NCBI GenBank assembly: GCA_029259935.1
Contig: JAJDEH010000484.1
Span: 1 to 10,178, forward strand
Length of the DNA stretch: 10,178 nucleotides
From: Planctomycetota bacterium
GTDB taxonomy: Bacteria > Planctomycetota > Planctomycetia > Pirellulales > Pirellulaceae
Direction of reading: 5' to 3'
The notes under the pieces were generated by a model. That model saw nothing but the letters and a program-made list of their open reading frames with translations, ran no database searches and was not told the origin of the DNA. The number at the start of each line of letters is the position of its first letter. Position 1 is the stretch's first letter. Made by a program: the position numbers and the translations under genes. Positions 1 to 7,400 of this stretch are shown here, one piece after another.

Positions 1-1295
1 CCAAACGACGTGACTGTATCTCCACCTGCCGTGCCATTCCACAAACCATCGCCCGTGTTATCGAAAAAGAACTGGAAATTGCGATGGACGCCAATGTTCT
101 CGAATCCGGTGCGGTTTTCAAACAACACCGTTCGGTTGCCATTGAACGACGTGGCAAACACGTCGGTGTCGCCATCCGCATCGTAGTCCGATGCAAAGAC
201 GCTGGTGGCGTGATCGAGGGTGGTCGAAATGACGCGCTCGGTGAACGCCGACGCATTGCCGGCCGTGTTTTCGTACCAGGCAATCTTATCGTCGGCGGAC
301 GATGCCGACAGGATATCCAGATCAGTATCGCCATCGACGTCGGCGGCGATGACAGCTTCGGGGCCCGTGGCGCTGGTCGCAATGGTTTTTTGTGTAAAAG
401 ACGCGCCGCCGCCAGCGTTGTCGAACCAAACGATCGTGTTCGTGCCGGCCAGGGTGGCCAGAATATCGAGGTCGGTATCGCCGTCCAGGTCGGCGGTCGA
501 CAAACTGTTCGGCGAACTAGCGGTACTGGTGATCACGTGCGCCGTGAACGAACTGGCGTTGCCCGCCGTGTTTTCGTACCAGGCAATCGTGCTGTCATCT
601 CGCGACGCCACGATCACATCTTGGTCGGTGTCGCCATCGACGTCTCCCGCGATGACATCAAAGGCACCATCGGCACCGGCGGTGATGACCCGTTTGGTAA
701 ACGACGAGGCATTGCCGGCGGTGTTATCGTACCAGGCCACCGTGTCGTCCAAACGCGATGCCACGATGACGTCCAAATCGGTGTCGCCGTCCAGATCGAC
801 CACGAACACGGATATCGGGTCAAACGAACCCGTGTCGATATCATGTCTTGTAAAGGAAACGCCGTTGCCATCGTTTTCAAACCAGGCGACCGTGTTGCTG
901 TCGCGCGACACGGCGATGATGTCGATGTGCGTGTCGCCGTCAAGGTCGGCCGCCACGAGGCTGGAAGCATTTGGAAAGGCCGTCGTGATGGAATGATTGA
1001 TGAACGTGCCGTTGCTGTCCAAAGCGTTTTCTTGCCAGGCGATTTGATTGCCAAACTTGCTGGCGGTCACCGTGTCCAGATTTCCATCGTTGTCGATGTC
1101 GGCCGTCACGACTTCTTGCGCGCCAACGGATTCGGTCGTGACATTGATGGCGGTGGAAAAGGGGACGTTGGACAAGTTGACCCGCGGTTCGAGCATCTCC
1201 ATCGATGGTCGAAAGGGTGTTGATCGCCGTCGACGTCGCTTGGTAGCCGTTGCCCACGGGCCGTAGTCGTTGTACAAGCGGTGAAAACTCAACAT
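1..1295 (-). CDS. LEPR-XLL secreted protein with FG-GAP/VCBS-type Asp-rich repeats (partial, C-terminus beyond window)
   Basis: An uninterrupted frame runs from an ATG at 1295 past base 1: 431 codons are visible and the C-terminus lies outside the window. The N-terminus has an Arg run (residues 20-24) and then MLEPRVNLS (34-42), the LEPR-XLL motif that marks many planctomycete surface or secreted proteins. After it come at least seven units of 50-51 residues, each with a Ca-binding-type Asp loop such as DLDGDTDLD (starts near residues 66, 117, 167, 218, 269, 319, 370) followed by a segment like AWYENTAGNASSFT. This is the FG-GAP/VCBS pattern of beta-propeller-like extracellular proteins; a surface or matrix role is inference. 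The start fits because it places LEPR about 35 residues in, as usual for the family. The ribosome binding site is weak (GGACGAG). A terminator upstream suggests its own transcription unit. Confidence 0.85.
   Translation of the reverse strand, partial: MLSFHRLYNDYGPWATATKRRRRRSTPFRPSMEMLEPRVNLSNVPFSTAINVTTESVGAQEVVTADIDNDGNLDTVTASKFGNQIAWQENALDSNGTFINHSITTAFPNASSLVAADLDGDTHIDIIAVSRDSNTVAWFENDGNGVSFTRHDIDTGSFDPISVFVVDLDGDTDLDVIVASRLDDTVAWYDNTAGNASSFTKRVITAGADGAFDVIAGDVDGDTDQDVIVASRDDSTIAWYENTAGNASSFTAHVITSTASSPNSLSTADLDGDTDLDILATLAGTNTIVWFDNAGGGASFTQKTIATSATGPEAVIAADVDGDTDLDILSASSADDKIAWYENTAGNASAFTERVISTTLDHATSVFASDYDADGDTDVFATSFNGNRTVLFENRTGFENIGVHRNFQFFFDNTGDGLWNGTAGGDTVTSF
130..1130 (-). 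repeat. Seven tandem ~150-153 bp units encoding FG-GAP/VCBS repeats
   Basis: On the plus strand a segment resembling 'gccgtgttttcgtaccaggcaa' in shortened or varied form recurs near 262, 415, 562, 718, 868 and 1021, a spacing of 150 or 153 bases. Each copy encodes the AWYEN(T)AGN part of a unit, and between copies lies the coding for D(L/V)DGDTDLD. The units are imperfect at DNA level but always keep frame, as expected for duplicated protein modules under selection. The spacing also keeps the antisense frames open, which produces long spurious reading frames on the plus strand. Confidence 0.8.
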
Positions 1296-1377
1296 GGCAA
1301 GCTCGTCCAATTAGGAAATGGAGGGAGTTTTTTCGTGCGTTGCAGGAAGCATAGGATGCAATAACGCACATGCGGGG

Positions 1378-1408
1378 AAAAAGGCAACAAAGGGGGGGCT
1401 CTTGTTGC
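1378..1408 (-). terminator. Rho-independent terminator after the exporter operon
   Basis: Read on the minus strand, a perfect 7-bp stem GCAACAA / TTGTTGC encloses an 11-nt C-rich loop and is followed by CTTTTT. It lies about 45 bases after the stop of the last permease gene and before the LEPR-XLL gene, the right place and orientation to end the exporter operon. The stem is not very GC-rich, so the strength is uncertain. A second imperfect hairpin (7-bp arms at 1335-1341 and 1363-1369) lies between it and the next gene but has no T-run on the correct side. Confidence 0.6.
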
Positions 1409-1453
1409 AAATTCTCCACACGAGCCTGCCGAGAATGCGCTTTGGGCCGCTTA

Positions 1454-2599
1454 TTAGGCTTGCCGCAGCGCGGCGACGATTTCCGTTCGCGCGGCTTGCA
1501 CTGCTGGTAGGATCCCAGCCAAGACGCCGGCCGCCAGCGATACGGCCAAGCCCGTGGCCGCGAGATTGAGCGACGGCGTAAAAGCGATGGTGACGGCTTC
1601 CGCCCCCACGGATAGGCCGCTCAGCCTGAGGCTCAACATCGCCACGCCCACTCCCAGCATGCCGCCGCACAGGCTGAGCAGCACGCTTTCAATGAGTACC
1701 AAGGAAAAAACCCTCGGCCCCGAGAAACCAATCGTTTGCAGCACGGCGTGCTCTTTAGTTCGATCCTGCACCGACATCAGCGTCGTCGTCGCGACCAGCG
1801 CCAGCACCAGGCCGACGCAGGCGTATCCCAGATAATGGGCCATGCCGATCAACTGCGTCAAATCACCCAGGCTCTTAGCTTGAAACACTCCCTTGGGACG
1901 CGTATTGGTTTCGACGGGTCCGCCCCGGAACAACTCGTCGATCTGTTGGCAAGCAGCGGTGGTATCGACTCCCTCGTCCAGCAGAACTTCGAGCTGAGTG
2001 ACCGTCCCCACCGAGTTCATCCCCTTGCTTCGTTGCAAAAAATCGAGATGCGTGTAGATGTAGTTCTCTTCCGCCGGGTCGTCGCTGTCGTAAATCCCGG
2101 CCACGGTGACGCTCAGGCCGCCGATCGTGAATTTATCTCCCGGCTTGACGCCCTGCCTTGCGGCGACTGAACGGCGCCCGACCACCGCCGCATCTTGATG
2201 CTTTTCGAAATCCGCCCACGACCCGGACGTCAATTCAAAATCACGGGCCGTTCGCAGCTTGGCTGGCGGGAGTCCGTAAAACACCGCCACATTAAGGCTG
2301 GCTCGACAGTTGTTCGTGAACACTTGGACGGGCACAACGTCTCGCACGCCGTCCAGACGGGCGATCTGCTGATCGTAGTCTTGAGGAAGATGGCTCGTCG
2401 CCGGACAGAACTTATTCGCCTGGAAAGCGATCAGCGAGCCCTTCGCCTCTTGCCGCCGCCGTAAATCATTCATGCCTTCTTGAACCGCGCCAACGAAGCA
2501 AAACACGAATAGCGCCACCGCCGAACCGCTGACCGTCAGGATCGTCCGCGACCGATGACGCCAAAGCGTTTTCAGGATGTAAGGAACAAACTTGAGCAT
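1454..2599 (-). CDS. FtsX/MacB-type ABC transporter permease (second permease of the operon)
   Basis: This 381-residue inner-membrane permease belongs to the FtsX-like (MacB/LolC/LolE/DevC) family. It has a basic N-terminus and a first membrane helix at about 20-40, then a periplasmic domain (about 41-255) containing GDKFTIGGLSVTVAGIY, and three more helices at about 258-278, 297-327 and 345-368. Between helices 2 and 3 is RTKEHAVLQTIGFSGPRV (280-297), the typical family segment that contacts the ATPase. I chose the ATG at 2599 (MLKFVPYILKTLW) over an in-frame ATG at 2683: the extra 28 residues would be encoded by a palindromic repeat and have no family counterpart. It is the last gene before the terminator and probably pairs with the ATPase encoded just upstream and the other permease (5616-6782) in a LolCE-like heterodimer; that pairing is inference. 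Confidence 0.88.
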   Translation of the reverse strand: MLKFVPYILKTLWRHRSRTILTVSGSAVALFVFCFVGAVQEGMNDLRRRQEAKGSLIAFQANKFCPATSHLPQDYDQQIARLDGVRDVVPVQVFTNNCRASLNVAVFYGLPPAKLRTARDFELTSGSWADFEKHQDAAVVGRRSVAARQGVKPGDKFTIGGLSVTVAGIYDSDDPAEENYIYTHLDFLQRSKGMNSVGTVTQLEVLLDEGVDTTAACQQIDELFRGGPVETNTRPKGVFQAKSLGDLTQLIGMAHYLGYACVGLVLALVATTTLMSVQDRTKEHAVLQTIGFSGPRVFSLVLIESVLLSLCGGMLGVGVAMLSLRLSGLSVGAEAVTIAFTPSLNLAATGLAVSLAAGVLAGILPAVQAARTEIVAALRQA

Positions 2600-2635
2600 G
2601 GTTGTGGTTCTTTCGTTTCTCTTCCTCGGAAGAGT

Positions 2636-2687
2636 GTCGTTGATCGCTCCGCGATCAGAACGTAATGTTCGCGGAGCGAACAACGAC
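2636..2687. repeat. REP-like interrupted palindrome between ATPase and permease genes
   Basis: Arms of 7 bp (GTCGTTG at 2636-2642, CAACGAC at 2681-2687) and 11 bp (TCGCTCCGCGA at 2644-2654, TCGCGGAGCGA at 2669-2679) are separated by one A/A mismatch and enclose a 14-nt centre. The RNA would form an 18-bp stem with one mismatch. It begins at the last base of the ATPase stop codon and ends 36 bases before the next start. There is no T-run, so it is not a classical terminator. Its form and position between genes resemble REP/BIME-type elements; whether it recurs in the genome cannot be seen here. Confidence 0.6.
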
Positions 2688-3373
2688 TAACCCTTTCCAC
2701 CGGTCTGGACCAGTTTGCCATGGTCCAGACGAAACTGCCGCCCGGCAATTTCGGCCGCTTCGTGATCGTGCGTGACCATTAACAACGTGACGTTAAGTTG
2801 TTCGTTGAGCTGTTTCAACAGGTTTAATATTTGAAGCGAAGTAGCCGGATCGAGATCGCCAGTCGGCTCGTCGGCCACGACCACCTTGGGATGCGCCACG
2901 ATGGCCCGCGCAATGCCCACGCGCTGCTCCTGTCCGCCCGACAACTGGCGCGGATAGTGATCGGCCCGATCCAGCAAGTCGACCGCCTGCAAGGCGATCT
3001 CGATTCGCTTGCGACGTTCCCCGCGCGACATCGGCAGCAACAGCAACGGCAACTCGATGTTCTCGTAGGCCGTCAGCACGGGAACCAGATTGTGCGTTTG
3101 AAAAATGTAGCCCAGATTGGCCGCCCGCCACCGCGCCTGATGCGTGCGCGACAATGAAGTGATCTCCGTTCCGTCCACGACGATCCGGCCGCTATCGGGG
3201 CGATCGATGCTGGCGATTAAATTCAGCAGCGTCGACTTGCCGGTGCCGCTGGAGCCCATTAACGAAAGCAATTCGCCCTGCTCGATATCGAGCGACACGT
3301 TCTCCAGCGGCGTGATCGTTTCGTCACCCTTGTGGTATCGTTTGGTTACGTCGGTGATTTCCACGAGTGCCAT
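2687..3373 (-). CDS. LolD/MacB-type ABC transporter ATP-binding protein
   Basis: The 228-residue nucleotide-binding subunit is complete and of usual length for LolD-like ATPases. Motifs in order: Walker [10 protein letters not shown] (40-48), Q-loop Gln92 in [13 protein letters not shown] signature [14 protein letters not shown] (144-157), Walker B VVVADEP (164-170) with D-loop GDLD, and H-loop His202 in VTHDHEAA. All catalytic residues are present. The helical-domain segment [10 protein letters not shown] is typical of the branch that works with FtsX-type permeases in MacB, LolCDE and DevBCA systems, where ATP use drives movement of the periplasmic domains rather than ordinary membrane transport. 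Its ATG overlaps the adaptor stop as TGATG, so translation is probably coupled. It is likely shared by the two permeases of this operon. Confidence 0.93.
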   Translation of the reverse strand: MALVEITDVTKRYHKGDETITPLENVSLDIEQGELLSLMGSSGTGKSTLLNLIASIDRPDSGRIVVDGTEITSLSRTHQARWRAANLGYIFQTHNLVPVLTAYENIELPLLLLPMSRGERRKRIEIALQAVDLLDRADHYPRQLSGGQEQRVGIARAIVAHPKVVVADEPTGDLDPATSLQILNLLKQLNEQLNVTLLMVTHDHEAAEIAGRQFRLDHGKLVQTGGKG

Positions 3374-4986
3374 CAGGGACTCTCTTCCGGGCTAGGAGTG
3401 CGGGACTTGTCTTCATCCGCAATTGGCGCTCGATGGACCTCAAGCGACGCGTCTTCGCCGATAATACGAATTCGCTCTCCGTCACGTAATCTGTCGCATC
3501 CGCGGACGATCACGCGACTGGAGGCCGTCAGGCCCCGAGTGACTTCCTCTAGTCCGTCCGAGCCCGCCGCTCCGGTTTCAACCGCGACTTTGCGAGCTAC
3601 TCCCGCCGATTGATCGGCAACCCACAGAAACTGCCCGTCGTCCGAAGATTGAACTAGGTTTCCGGGTACGTAAAGCCGAGGGCGTTCCGCGGACTTGGTT
3701 GAGGAGTCCGATCTTGGCGGTGCCAGAAACGTCACATCCACAAGCATCTCGGGCTTGAATACCGAGGGCGGATTGGGAATGTCGATTTTGACCTGCAGCG
3801 TGTTTTTCTGAATGTCGGCTTCGGAACTGGTGAACAACACCTTTCCCTGGAGCGGATGGGACAAGGCTGCATTGTCGATAGAGACCAACTGATTCCGCGA
3901 GACCTTGGGAATGTCCTCGAAGCGAACATCGACCCGAACTTGCAACATATTAGGGCGATAAAGCGTGACCACGGTACTCCCGTCGTGCCCCTCCATTTGC
4001 GTCATGCCGCTGCCAATTCGCGATCCCGGATGGCCAATTAGACGATAGACGCGGCCGTCCACCGGTGCTTTCACCGTCATACGGTCCAGCGCAAGTTTCA
4101 TCTGGGCGACCGCCACGCGCGCCTGTTCCACGCGTGCCCGGGCCGCCTTGACCTGGGCCACTGCCTCGTCTCGAGCTTGATACTCGTCGGCCAGCAGTTT
4201 GAGTTGAGTCTTCAAAGCGTTGCGACGCTCGGCCAGCGCGGCTTGCTGTTTGGCGAGCGAATCGTCGCGATCTCGCAATTCCTCAACAAGAGCCTTGGAC
4301 GAATCGAGCTTGCTCTTGGCGATGTCGATTTCAACGCCGGCGACAACTCCCTTGGATGCCAGCTTGCCGTCGTAATCTTTCTGAACGGCTTCGCGGTCCG
4401 CTTCCGCACGACGAGTTTCAAAGGGCAGGTTCTTCAACTGCGTATCGATCTTCGCTAGTGACGCCTCGGCTTCGCTCAGCGCCGCTCGCAGATGAACCGG
4501 TTGTTCTAACCGTGTTTCCGCCGCCGTTTGAGCGGCCTCGGCTTCTTCGAGTTCGGCTTCGCGAAGTTTTTGATTAGCCAAGGCGGCGTTGTGAGCCAAA
4601 ATTGCGTCGTCTTTCACCAACTCAGCGACAGGCTCGCCCGCCTTCACCTCCTGGTCTTCCACGACCAGCAATTTCTCGACAACGCCCGGCGCGAGCGCCG
4701 CGGCGCGAACGGGCGTCGGGCGGGGTTCGATCCAGCCCGCTGCTTGGAACAGCGGCGTGCCCTCCGGACCCATTTCGGACTGCGAGGCGAAGACGGGAAC
4801 GACGGTAACCCGCTGGGGTGGAAACACGAAGTCCCGTGAAGCCCAGGCCACTAATGACAGGAACCCCATCAGCAACACCATTGGCAACACATACCGGGTC
4901 AGCGCATGTCCTCGTGCATGGACTCGCGGTTGCGCGGTGCCACCTCGATCGATGGCGAGTTGGCGGAGGTCTACTTGATTGCTCAT
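3373..4986 (-). CDS. HlyD/MacA-type periplasmic adaptor (membrane fusion protein)
   Basis: This 537-residue adaptor should link the ABC permeases to an outer-membrane channel. Residues 1-30 are polar and probably cytoplasmic, 31-49 form one membrane anchor, and 99-123 ([20 protein letters not shown]) are the first half of a lipoyl/barrel-sandwich domain. Residues of about 130-310 are Ala/Glu/Gln/Arg-rich and look like a long coiled-coil hairpin. The second lipoyl half follows ([14 protein letters not shown]), then beta-barrel and membrane-proximal domains ending in a Pro/Ser/Glu-rich tail. It is longer than the usual 350-450 residues, mainly in the hairpin, which suggests a long reach across the periplasm. 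The start at 4986 lacks a strong ribosome binding site, but MSNQ lies at a sensible distance before the anchor. It follows the lipoprotein gene and overlaps the ATPase gene by one base. Confidence 0.9.
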   Translation of the reverse strand: MSNQVDLRQLAIDRGGTAQPRVHARGHALTRYVLPMVLLMGFLSLVAWASRDFVFPPQRVTVVPVFASQSEMGPEGTPLFQAAGWIEPRPTPVRAAALAPGVVEKLLVVEDQEVKAGEPVAELVKDDAILAHNAALANQKLREAELEEAEAAQTAAETRLEQPVHLRAALSEAEASLAKIDTQLKNLPFETRRAEADREAVQKDYDGKLASKGVVAGVEIDIAKSKLDSSKALVEELRDRDDSLAKQQAALAERRNALKTQLKLLADEYQARDEAVAQVKAARARVEQARVAVAQMKLALDRMTVKAPVDGRVYRLIGHPGSRIGSGMTQMEGHDGSTVVTLYRPNMLQVRVDVRFEDIPKVSRNQLVSIDNAALSHPLQGKVLFTSSEADIQKNTLQVKIDIPNPPSVFKPEMLVDVTFLAPPRSDSSTKSAERPRLYVPGNLVQSSDDGQFLWVADQSAGVARKVAVETGAAGSDGLEEVTRGLTASSRVIVRGCDRLRDGERIRIIGEDASLEVHRAPIADEDKSRTPSPEESP

Positions 4987-5013
4987 GATGAGTGCTACTT
5001 TTTAATCAATCGT

Positions 5014-5559
5014 TCATGGTTTCTGGACAAAAATGCCGCTGGCCAAAATGGTCAGGTTGCCTTCGTCGTCGCGCTTTGCCTTGCCGGTCACGATGATCGT
5101 GGAAAGCTCTTTAAGGGCCAGTAGCTCACGGGCATCGGTCCGGATCACGCCGCCATCGCCGTCAACAACTTGCACGGATGCCATTGCCGTCGGCAGCTTG
5201 TCCGTTTCACAGCAGTAGTCCCAAGGAATCGGGCAGGCGTCGCCAGGAATGTCGCTGCACGCTTTAAGAGAAGGATCGACGATCGAAAACGCCGCCATTC
5301 CATCAATCCAGGGTTTGGCGCGGCCGCCGATGCGCCCTCGCATCACGACTTCTTCGCCGTGCTTGGCATCCTTACGCACCTGAATTACGTCCTTCGCTCC
5401 GGACGGCTCGTCCTTCAGCAGATACTTCAAGCCTTCCGGGCTGGGCGTCGTGTTGGTGGACGCTCCATTGGAAGCCGCTGAAGAACTGGTGTCTTGAGAA
5501 CACCCCAGCATGGCACTTACCAACGTGGCACACAGCATCCATGAAAATCCGGTCTTCAT
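5014..5559 (-). CDS. Small lipoprotein with CPIPWDYCC cysteine motif, OB-fold-like
   Basis: This 181-residue exported protein has a short N-terminal signal ending AMLGC, with Cys20 as the probable lipidated residue; Leu at -2 makes the lipobox slightly atypical. A Ser/Thr/Asn-rich linker (21-40) follows. The mature domain (about 58-181) has alternating beta-type segments (EEVVMRGRIGG, AFSIVD, ASVQVVDGDG, STIIVTGKAKR, LTILASGIFVQ) that look like a small OB-fold barrel; this is inference from pattern. Four cysteines cluster in CSDIPGDACPIPWDYCCE (101-118), a possible metal or disulfide site. I recall similar proteins in planctomycete genomes but know no assigned function. A strong AAGGAGAG (5566-5573) six bases before the ATG supports the start. 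It lies between the first permease and the adaptor, so it probably serves the exporter in the periplasm. Confidence 0.8.
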   Translation of the reverse strand: MKTGFSWMLCATLVSAMLGCSQDTSSSAASNGASTNTTPSPEGLKYLLKDEPSGAKDVIQVRKDAKHGEEVVMRGRIGGRAKPWIDGMAAFSIVDPSLKACSDIPGDACPIPWDYCCETDKLPTAMASVQVVDGDGGVIRTDARELLALKELSTIIVTGKAKRDDEGNLTILASGIFVQKP

Positions 5560-5565
5560 ATCTTT

Positions 5566-5573
5566 CTCTCCTT
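5566..5573 (-). promoter_or_regulatory. Strong Shine-Dalgarno for the lipoprotein gene
   Basis: Minus strand AAGGAGAG with a 6-base spacer to the ATG at 5559. It is the best ribosome binding site in the operon and suggests the lipoprotein is made at higher levels than its neighbours, whose sites are weak. Confidence 0.7.
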
Positions 5574-5615
5574 AAATGGGCGGCCTTCTGCCGCAATATC
5601 GCAATGAAAAATCGT

Positions 5616-6782
5616 TCAAATTGCCTTCAATCCCTCGACGATGGGCATTCGCAGCGCCTTGACCGCCGGTGGAATCGATCCGAATAGTCCCAATAACAAA
5701 CCAACACCGCAGCCGACCAGCACGGTCATGCTGTCGATGCGCAAGGCGAACGCCCCCATGGTGAACCGCACGGCCGCGCCGTTTGCGAACAACAAGGCCA
5801 CCAACGTCGCCAGCAGGCTCGCACTTGCCGCTATCAGCACTCCCTCCTGAAGCAGACTGACAACGATCGCTCGTCGAGCAAAACCGACGGTCTGCAGCGT
5901 CGCTAGTTCGGCAACGCGGCCCACGACCGAACCGTACATGGTGTTGAGTCCGGCAAAGACTCCCGCTCCCGACACTAGCAACACGACAAGCCACGCCAAC
6001 ATCAGCACCGGCCGATAATCCTCTTGAAGCGTTGCGTAGTAGTCCGTTTCACGCATCGATTGCAGTTCAAGGTCGACCCGGTTGAAGCAAAACAAATCGA
6101 GAGTGGCAAAGTCATGCTCATGGGTCAGCGTGACGGCCACAATGCTCAGATCCTGCCGCTTCATCGCTTGCTGCAGTTCGTCCAGCCGGCACCAGACTTC
6201 CGATTCGAATGCCGAGCCACCGGCCGAGAACAGCCCGCTGACTTTCCAGGTTCGCCCCTCAAACTCCAGCGAATCACCAATCGTTAACGCGCCGCTTTGC
6301 AGACCCAGCTTGGCCGCCGCCAACTGGCCGATGATCGCTTCGCCCGCCTGAGGCCAATCGCCCTCTTCGATTTCGACTTGGCGACGTACTAGCAGTGCCG
6401 AACGTGTCAATCCGCGGACCAAGCCCATCGAAGGTTCGCGATGTCCCGCGGTGCTGATCTCCGTTCCCAGATAGAGTTCCGGGGACACGTACTTCGTTCC
6501 ATAGCGTTGCCGAATCCCTTCCACGCTGGCCGGCACAAGGTCGCTCGTTCGCATCGGAATCGACGAGTATTCGAGATTCTGGCCCATACCGAGCGAGAAG
6601 ATCACCGCCGTTTGTGGATCACCGCTGACCGACAGCGATCGCTCAAGCCCCCGGATAAACCCGACCACGACCAACACCAGCGCGATCACGGTCGACAGGC
6701 CGAGAAACGTGAGCGTCGTGCGCATCGGCCGACGGAAAAGATTCCGAATGGCGTACTCCCAAGGAAGCAGACGAAAGAACAT
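5616..6782 (-). CDS. FtsX/MacB-type ABC transporter permease (first permease of the operon)
   Basis: A 388-residue inner-membrane permease. The N-terminus [24 protein letters not shown] leads into helix 1 (about 22-44). A large periplasmic domain (45-255) contains a MacB-type core segment ([17 protein letters not shown], 169-185). Helices 2 to 4 lie at about 258-283, 305-335 and 351-371. [19 protein letters not shown] (288-306) is the FtsX-family segment expected to touch the ATPase. Unlike MacB, no ATPase domain is fused; that subunit is encoded two genes further on. The protein clearly differs from the second permease, so the pair may form a heterodimer as LolC and LolE do. About 119 bases without a clear promoter separate it from the cysteine-rich gene upstream, so co-transcription is likely. 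Confidence 0.9.
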   Translation of the reverse strand: MFFRLLPWEYAIRNLFRRPMRTTLTFLGLSTVIALVLVVVGFIRGLERSLSVSGDPQTAVIFSLGMGQNLEYSSIPMRTSDLVPASVEGIRQRYGTKYVSPELYLGTEISTAGHREPSMGLVRGLTRSALLVRRQVEIEEGDWPQAGEAIIGQLAAAKLGLQSGALTIGDSLEFEGRTWKVSGLFSAGGSAFESEVWCRLDELQQAMKRQDLSIVAVTLTHEHDFATLDLFCFNRVDLELQSMRETDYYATLQEDYRPVLMLAWLVVLLVSGAGVFAGLNTMYGSVVGRVAELATLQTVGFARRAIVVSLLQEGVLIAASASLLATLVALLFANGAAVRFTMGAFALRIDSMTVLVGCGVGLLLGLFGSIPPAVKALRMPIVEGLKAI

Positions 6783-6901
6783 GGCTGTCGTGCGATCGCT
6801 TTTTGTGTCGAAGGCGGATAATTCTCAGCGGGTGCGAAACTTACGCGCTGAGAAACAATCGGGAAGAGACGTAGGCCAGATTTGCTACGCCCTTGAGCCT
6901 G

Positions 6902-7315
6902 TTAGCACAAGAAAGACATGTGCACGGTGCGCATACTGCGACCGGGCGTCGCGCTGGAAAGCCCCCAAATACACCATGAGACTTCATGAACTTGGGCAAG
7001 CCGTGTTGCGACCGGCTGGTGTGTTGCCACCGCCGCCAGCCATGCAACTTTGCCATCCGACAACGCATCCGTAGGCTGTTCGACAACCGCCCCGCCACAA
7101 ATGCATTGGCAAATCGAAGGCTCGCCGCGATCGGGCCGCGAGGGCGGGCTCTCGCGATTGCCCGTCGGTTCGTGGCCGCAACAACCGGCGGTTTGCGAAG
7201 AACAAGGCGAGGCCACGCCGCAATCCTCGCACCCATCGCACAACCCGACCGAACACCACACCGGGCAAACGGCGATCGTGACGATTAGCAGGATGTGAAG
7301 TAAGCGGGCCAGCAT
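6902..7315 (-). CDS. Small secreted cysteine-rich protein, first gene of the exporter operon
   Basis: The 137-residue product has a hydrophobic N-terminus (MLARLLHILLIVTIAVCPVW) that looks like a signal peptide or anchor. Thirteen cysteines follow or lie in it, at 17, 21, 26, 29, 32, 38, 45, 46, 69, 71, 73, 115 and 137. Many form close pairs (CDGCEDC, CC, CQCIC), as in proteins that bind soft metals or form several disulfides. The middle (50-68) is Pro/Arg/Ser-rich, and the last residue is a Cys. I do not recognise a named family, though small Cys-rich exported proteins next to efflux genes are familiar from planctomycetes. An AAAGGAA site six bases before the ATG and a good promoter just upstream support the start and make this the first gene of the operon. 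A role in metal sensing or delivery is speculation. Confidence 0.72.
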   Translation of the reverse strand: MLARLLHILLIVTIAVCPVWCSVGLCDGCEDCGVASPCSSQTAGCCGHEPTGNRESPPSRPDRGEPSICQCICGGAVVEQPTDALSDGKVAWLAAVATHQPVATRLAQVHEVSWCIWGLSSATPGRSMRTVHMSFLC

Positions 7316-7321
7316 TCGTGA

Positions 7322-7328
7322 TTCCTTT
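7322..7328 (-). promoter_or_regulatory. Shine-Dalgarno for the cysteine-rich gene
   Basis: AAAGGAA on the minus strand, with a 6-base spacer to the ATG at 7315. With the predicted transcription start near 7329, the leader would be only about 14 bases and consist mostly of this site. Confidence 0.6.
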
Positions 7329-7335
7329 GCCCTTA

Positions 7336-7364
7336 ATCATACGTCGGCAACGCAGGACGAGCAA
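7336..7364 (-). promoter_or_regulatory. Predicted sigma70-type promoter of the exporter operon
   Basis: On the minus strand, TTGCTC (plus 7359-7364) and TATGAT (plus 7336-7341) are separated by exactly 17 bases. The -10 matches consensus at 5 of 6 positions and the -35 keeps TTG. Transcription would start near 7329 and read the cysteine-rich gene first. The -35 box lies inside the right half, in the direction of transcription, of a perfect palindrome, so a protein bound there would block RNA polymerase. Confidence 0.6.
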
Positions 7365-7378
7365 TCTAGATTGCTCGT
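7357..7378. promoter_or_regulatory. Perfect 22-bp palindrome, probable operator of the exporter operon
   Basis: Two abutting 11-bp half-sites, ACGAGCAATCT and its complement, form an uninterrupted perfect palindrome with TCTAGA at its centre. It starts 42 bases before the first gene of the operon and covers the predicted -35 box. A perfect 22-bp match with no spacer is very unlikely by chance and suits a dimeric repressor. The regulator is not encoded in this window, apart from the XRE-type antitoxin, whose own presumed operator has a different sequence. Confidence 0.65.
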
Positions 7379-7400
7379 GAGATACCAATTCGAACTATGC

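Noticed and set aside
614..1054. Minus-strand frame rich in Thr/Pro/Ser/Arg within the repeat gene
   Set aside because: It is an alternative phase of the same repeats with low-complexity translation and no domain.
84..1223. Long plus-strand reading frame of 379 codons opposite the repeat gene
   Set aside because: It is a shadow kept open by the repeated DNA of the minus-strand VCBS gene. Its translation is Arg/Gly/Val-rich with no start signal, whereas the minus frame gives clear Ca-loop repeats and LEPR.
1335..1369. Second terminator hairpin before the LEPR-XLL gene
   Set aside because: The stem is interrupted by a 3-base bulge, and on both strands it is followed by A or mixed bases, not a T-run.
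940..1419. Minus-strand frame that enters the repeat gene in another phase from upstream, suggesting a frameshift
   Set aside because: The correct frame has its own ATG at 1295 followed by Arg-run and MLEPRVNLS in phase with all repeats, so no frameshift is needed.
2600..2683. 28-residue N-terminal extension of the second permease
   Set aside because: The extension is encoded by the REP-like palindrome and its flank. Family proteins begin at MLKFVPYILKTLW or similar just before helix 1.
5580..5594. Hairpin GCGGC/GCCGC just before the lipoprotein ribosome binding site
   Set aside because: A 5-bp stem with a 5-base loop is common by chance in GC-rich DNA, and no T-run follows it, so it is not called as a regulatory feature.
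6983..7388. Other overlapping frames across the Cys-rich gene on both strands
   Set aside because: They lack a signal peptide, promoter spacing or ribosome binding site. Only the 6902-7315 frame fits the promoter and Shine-Dalgarno.
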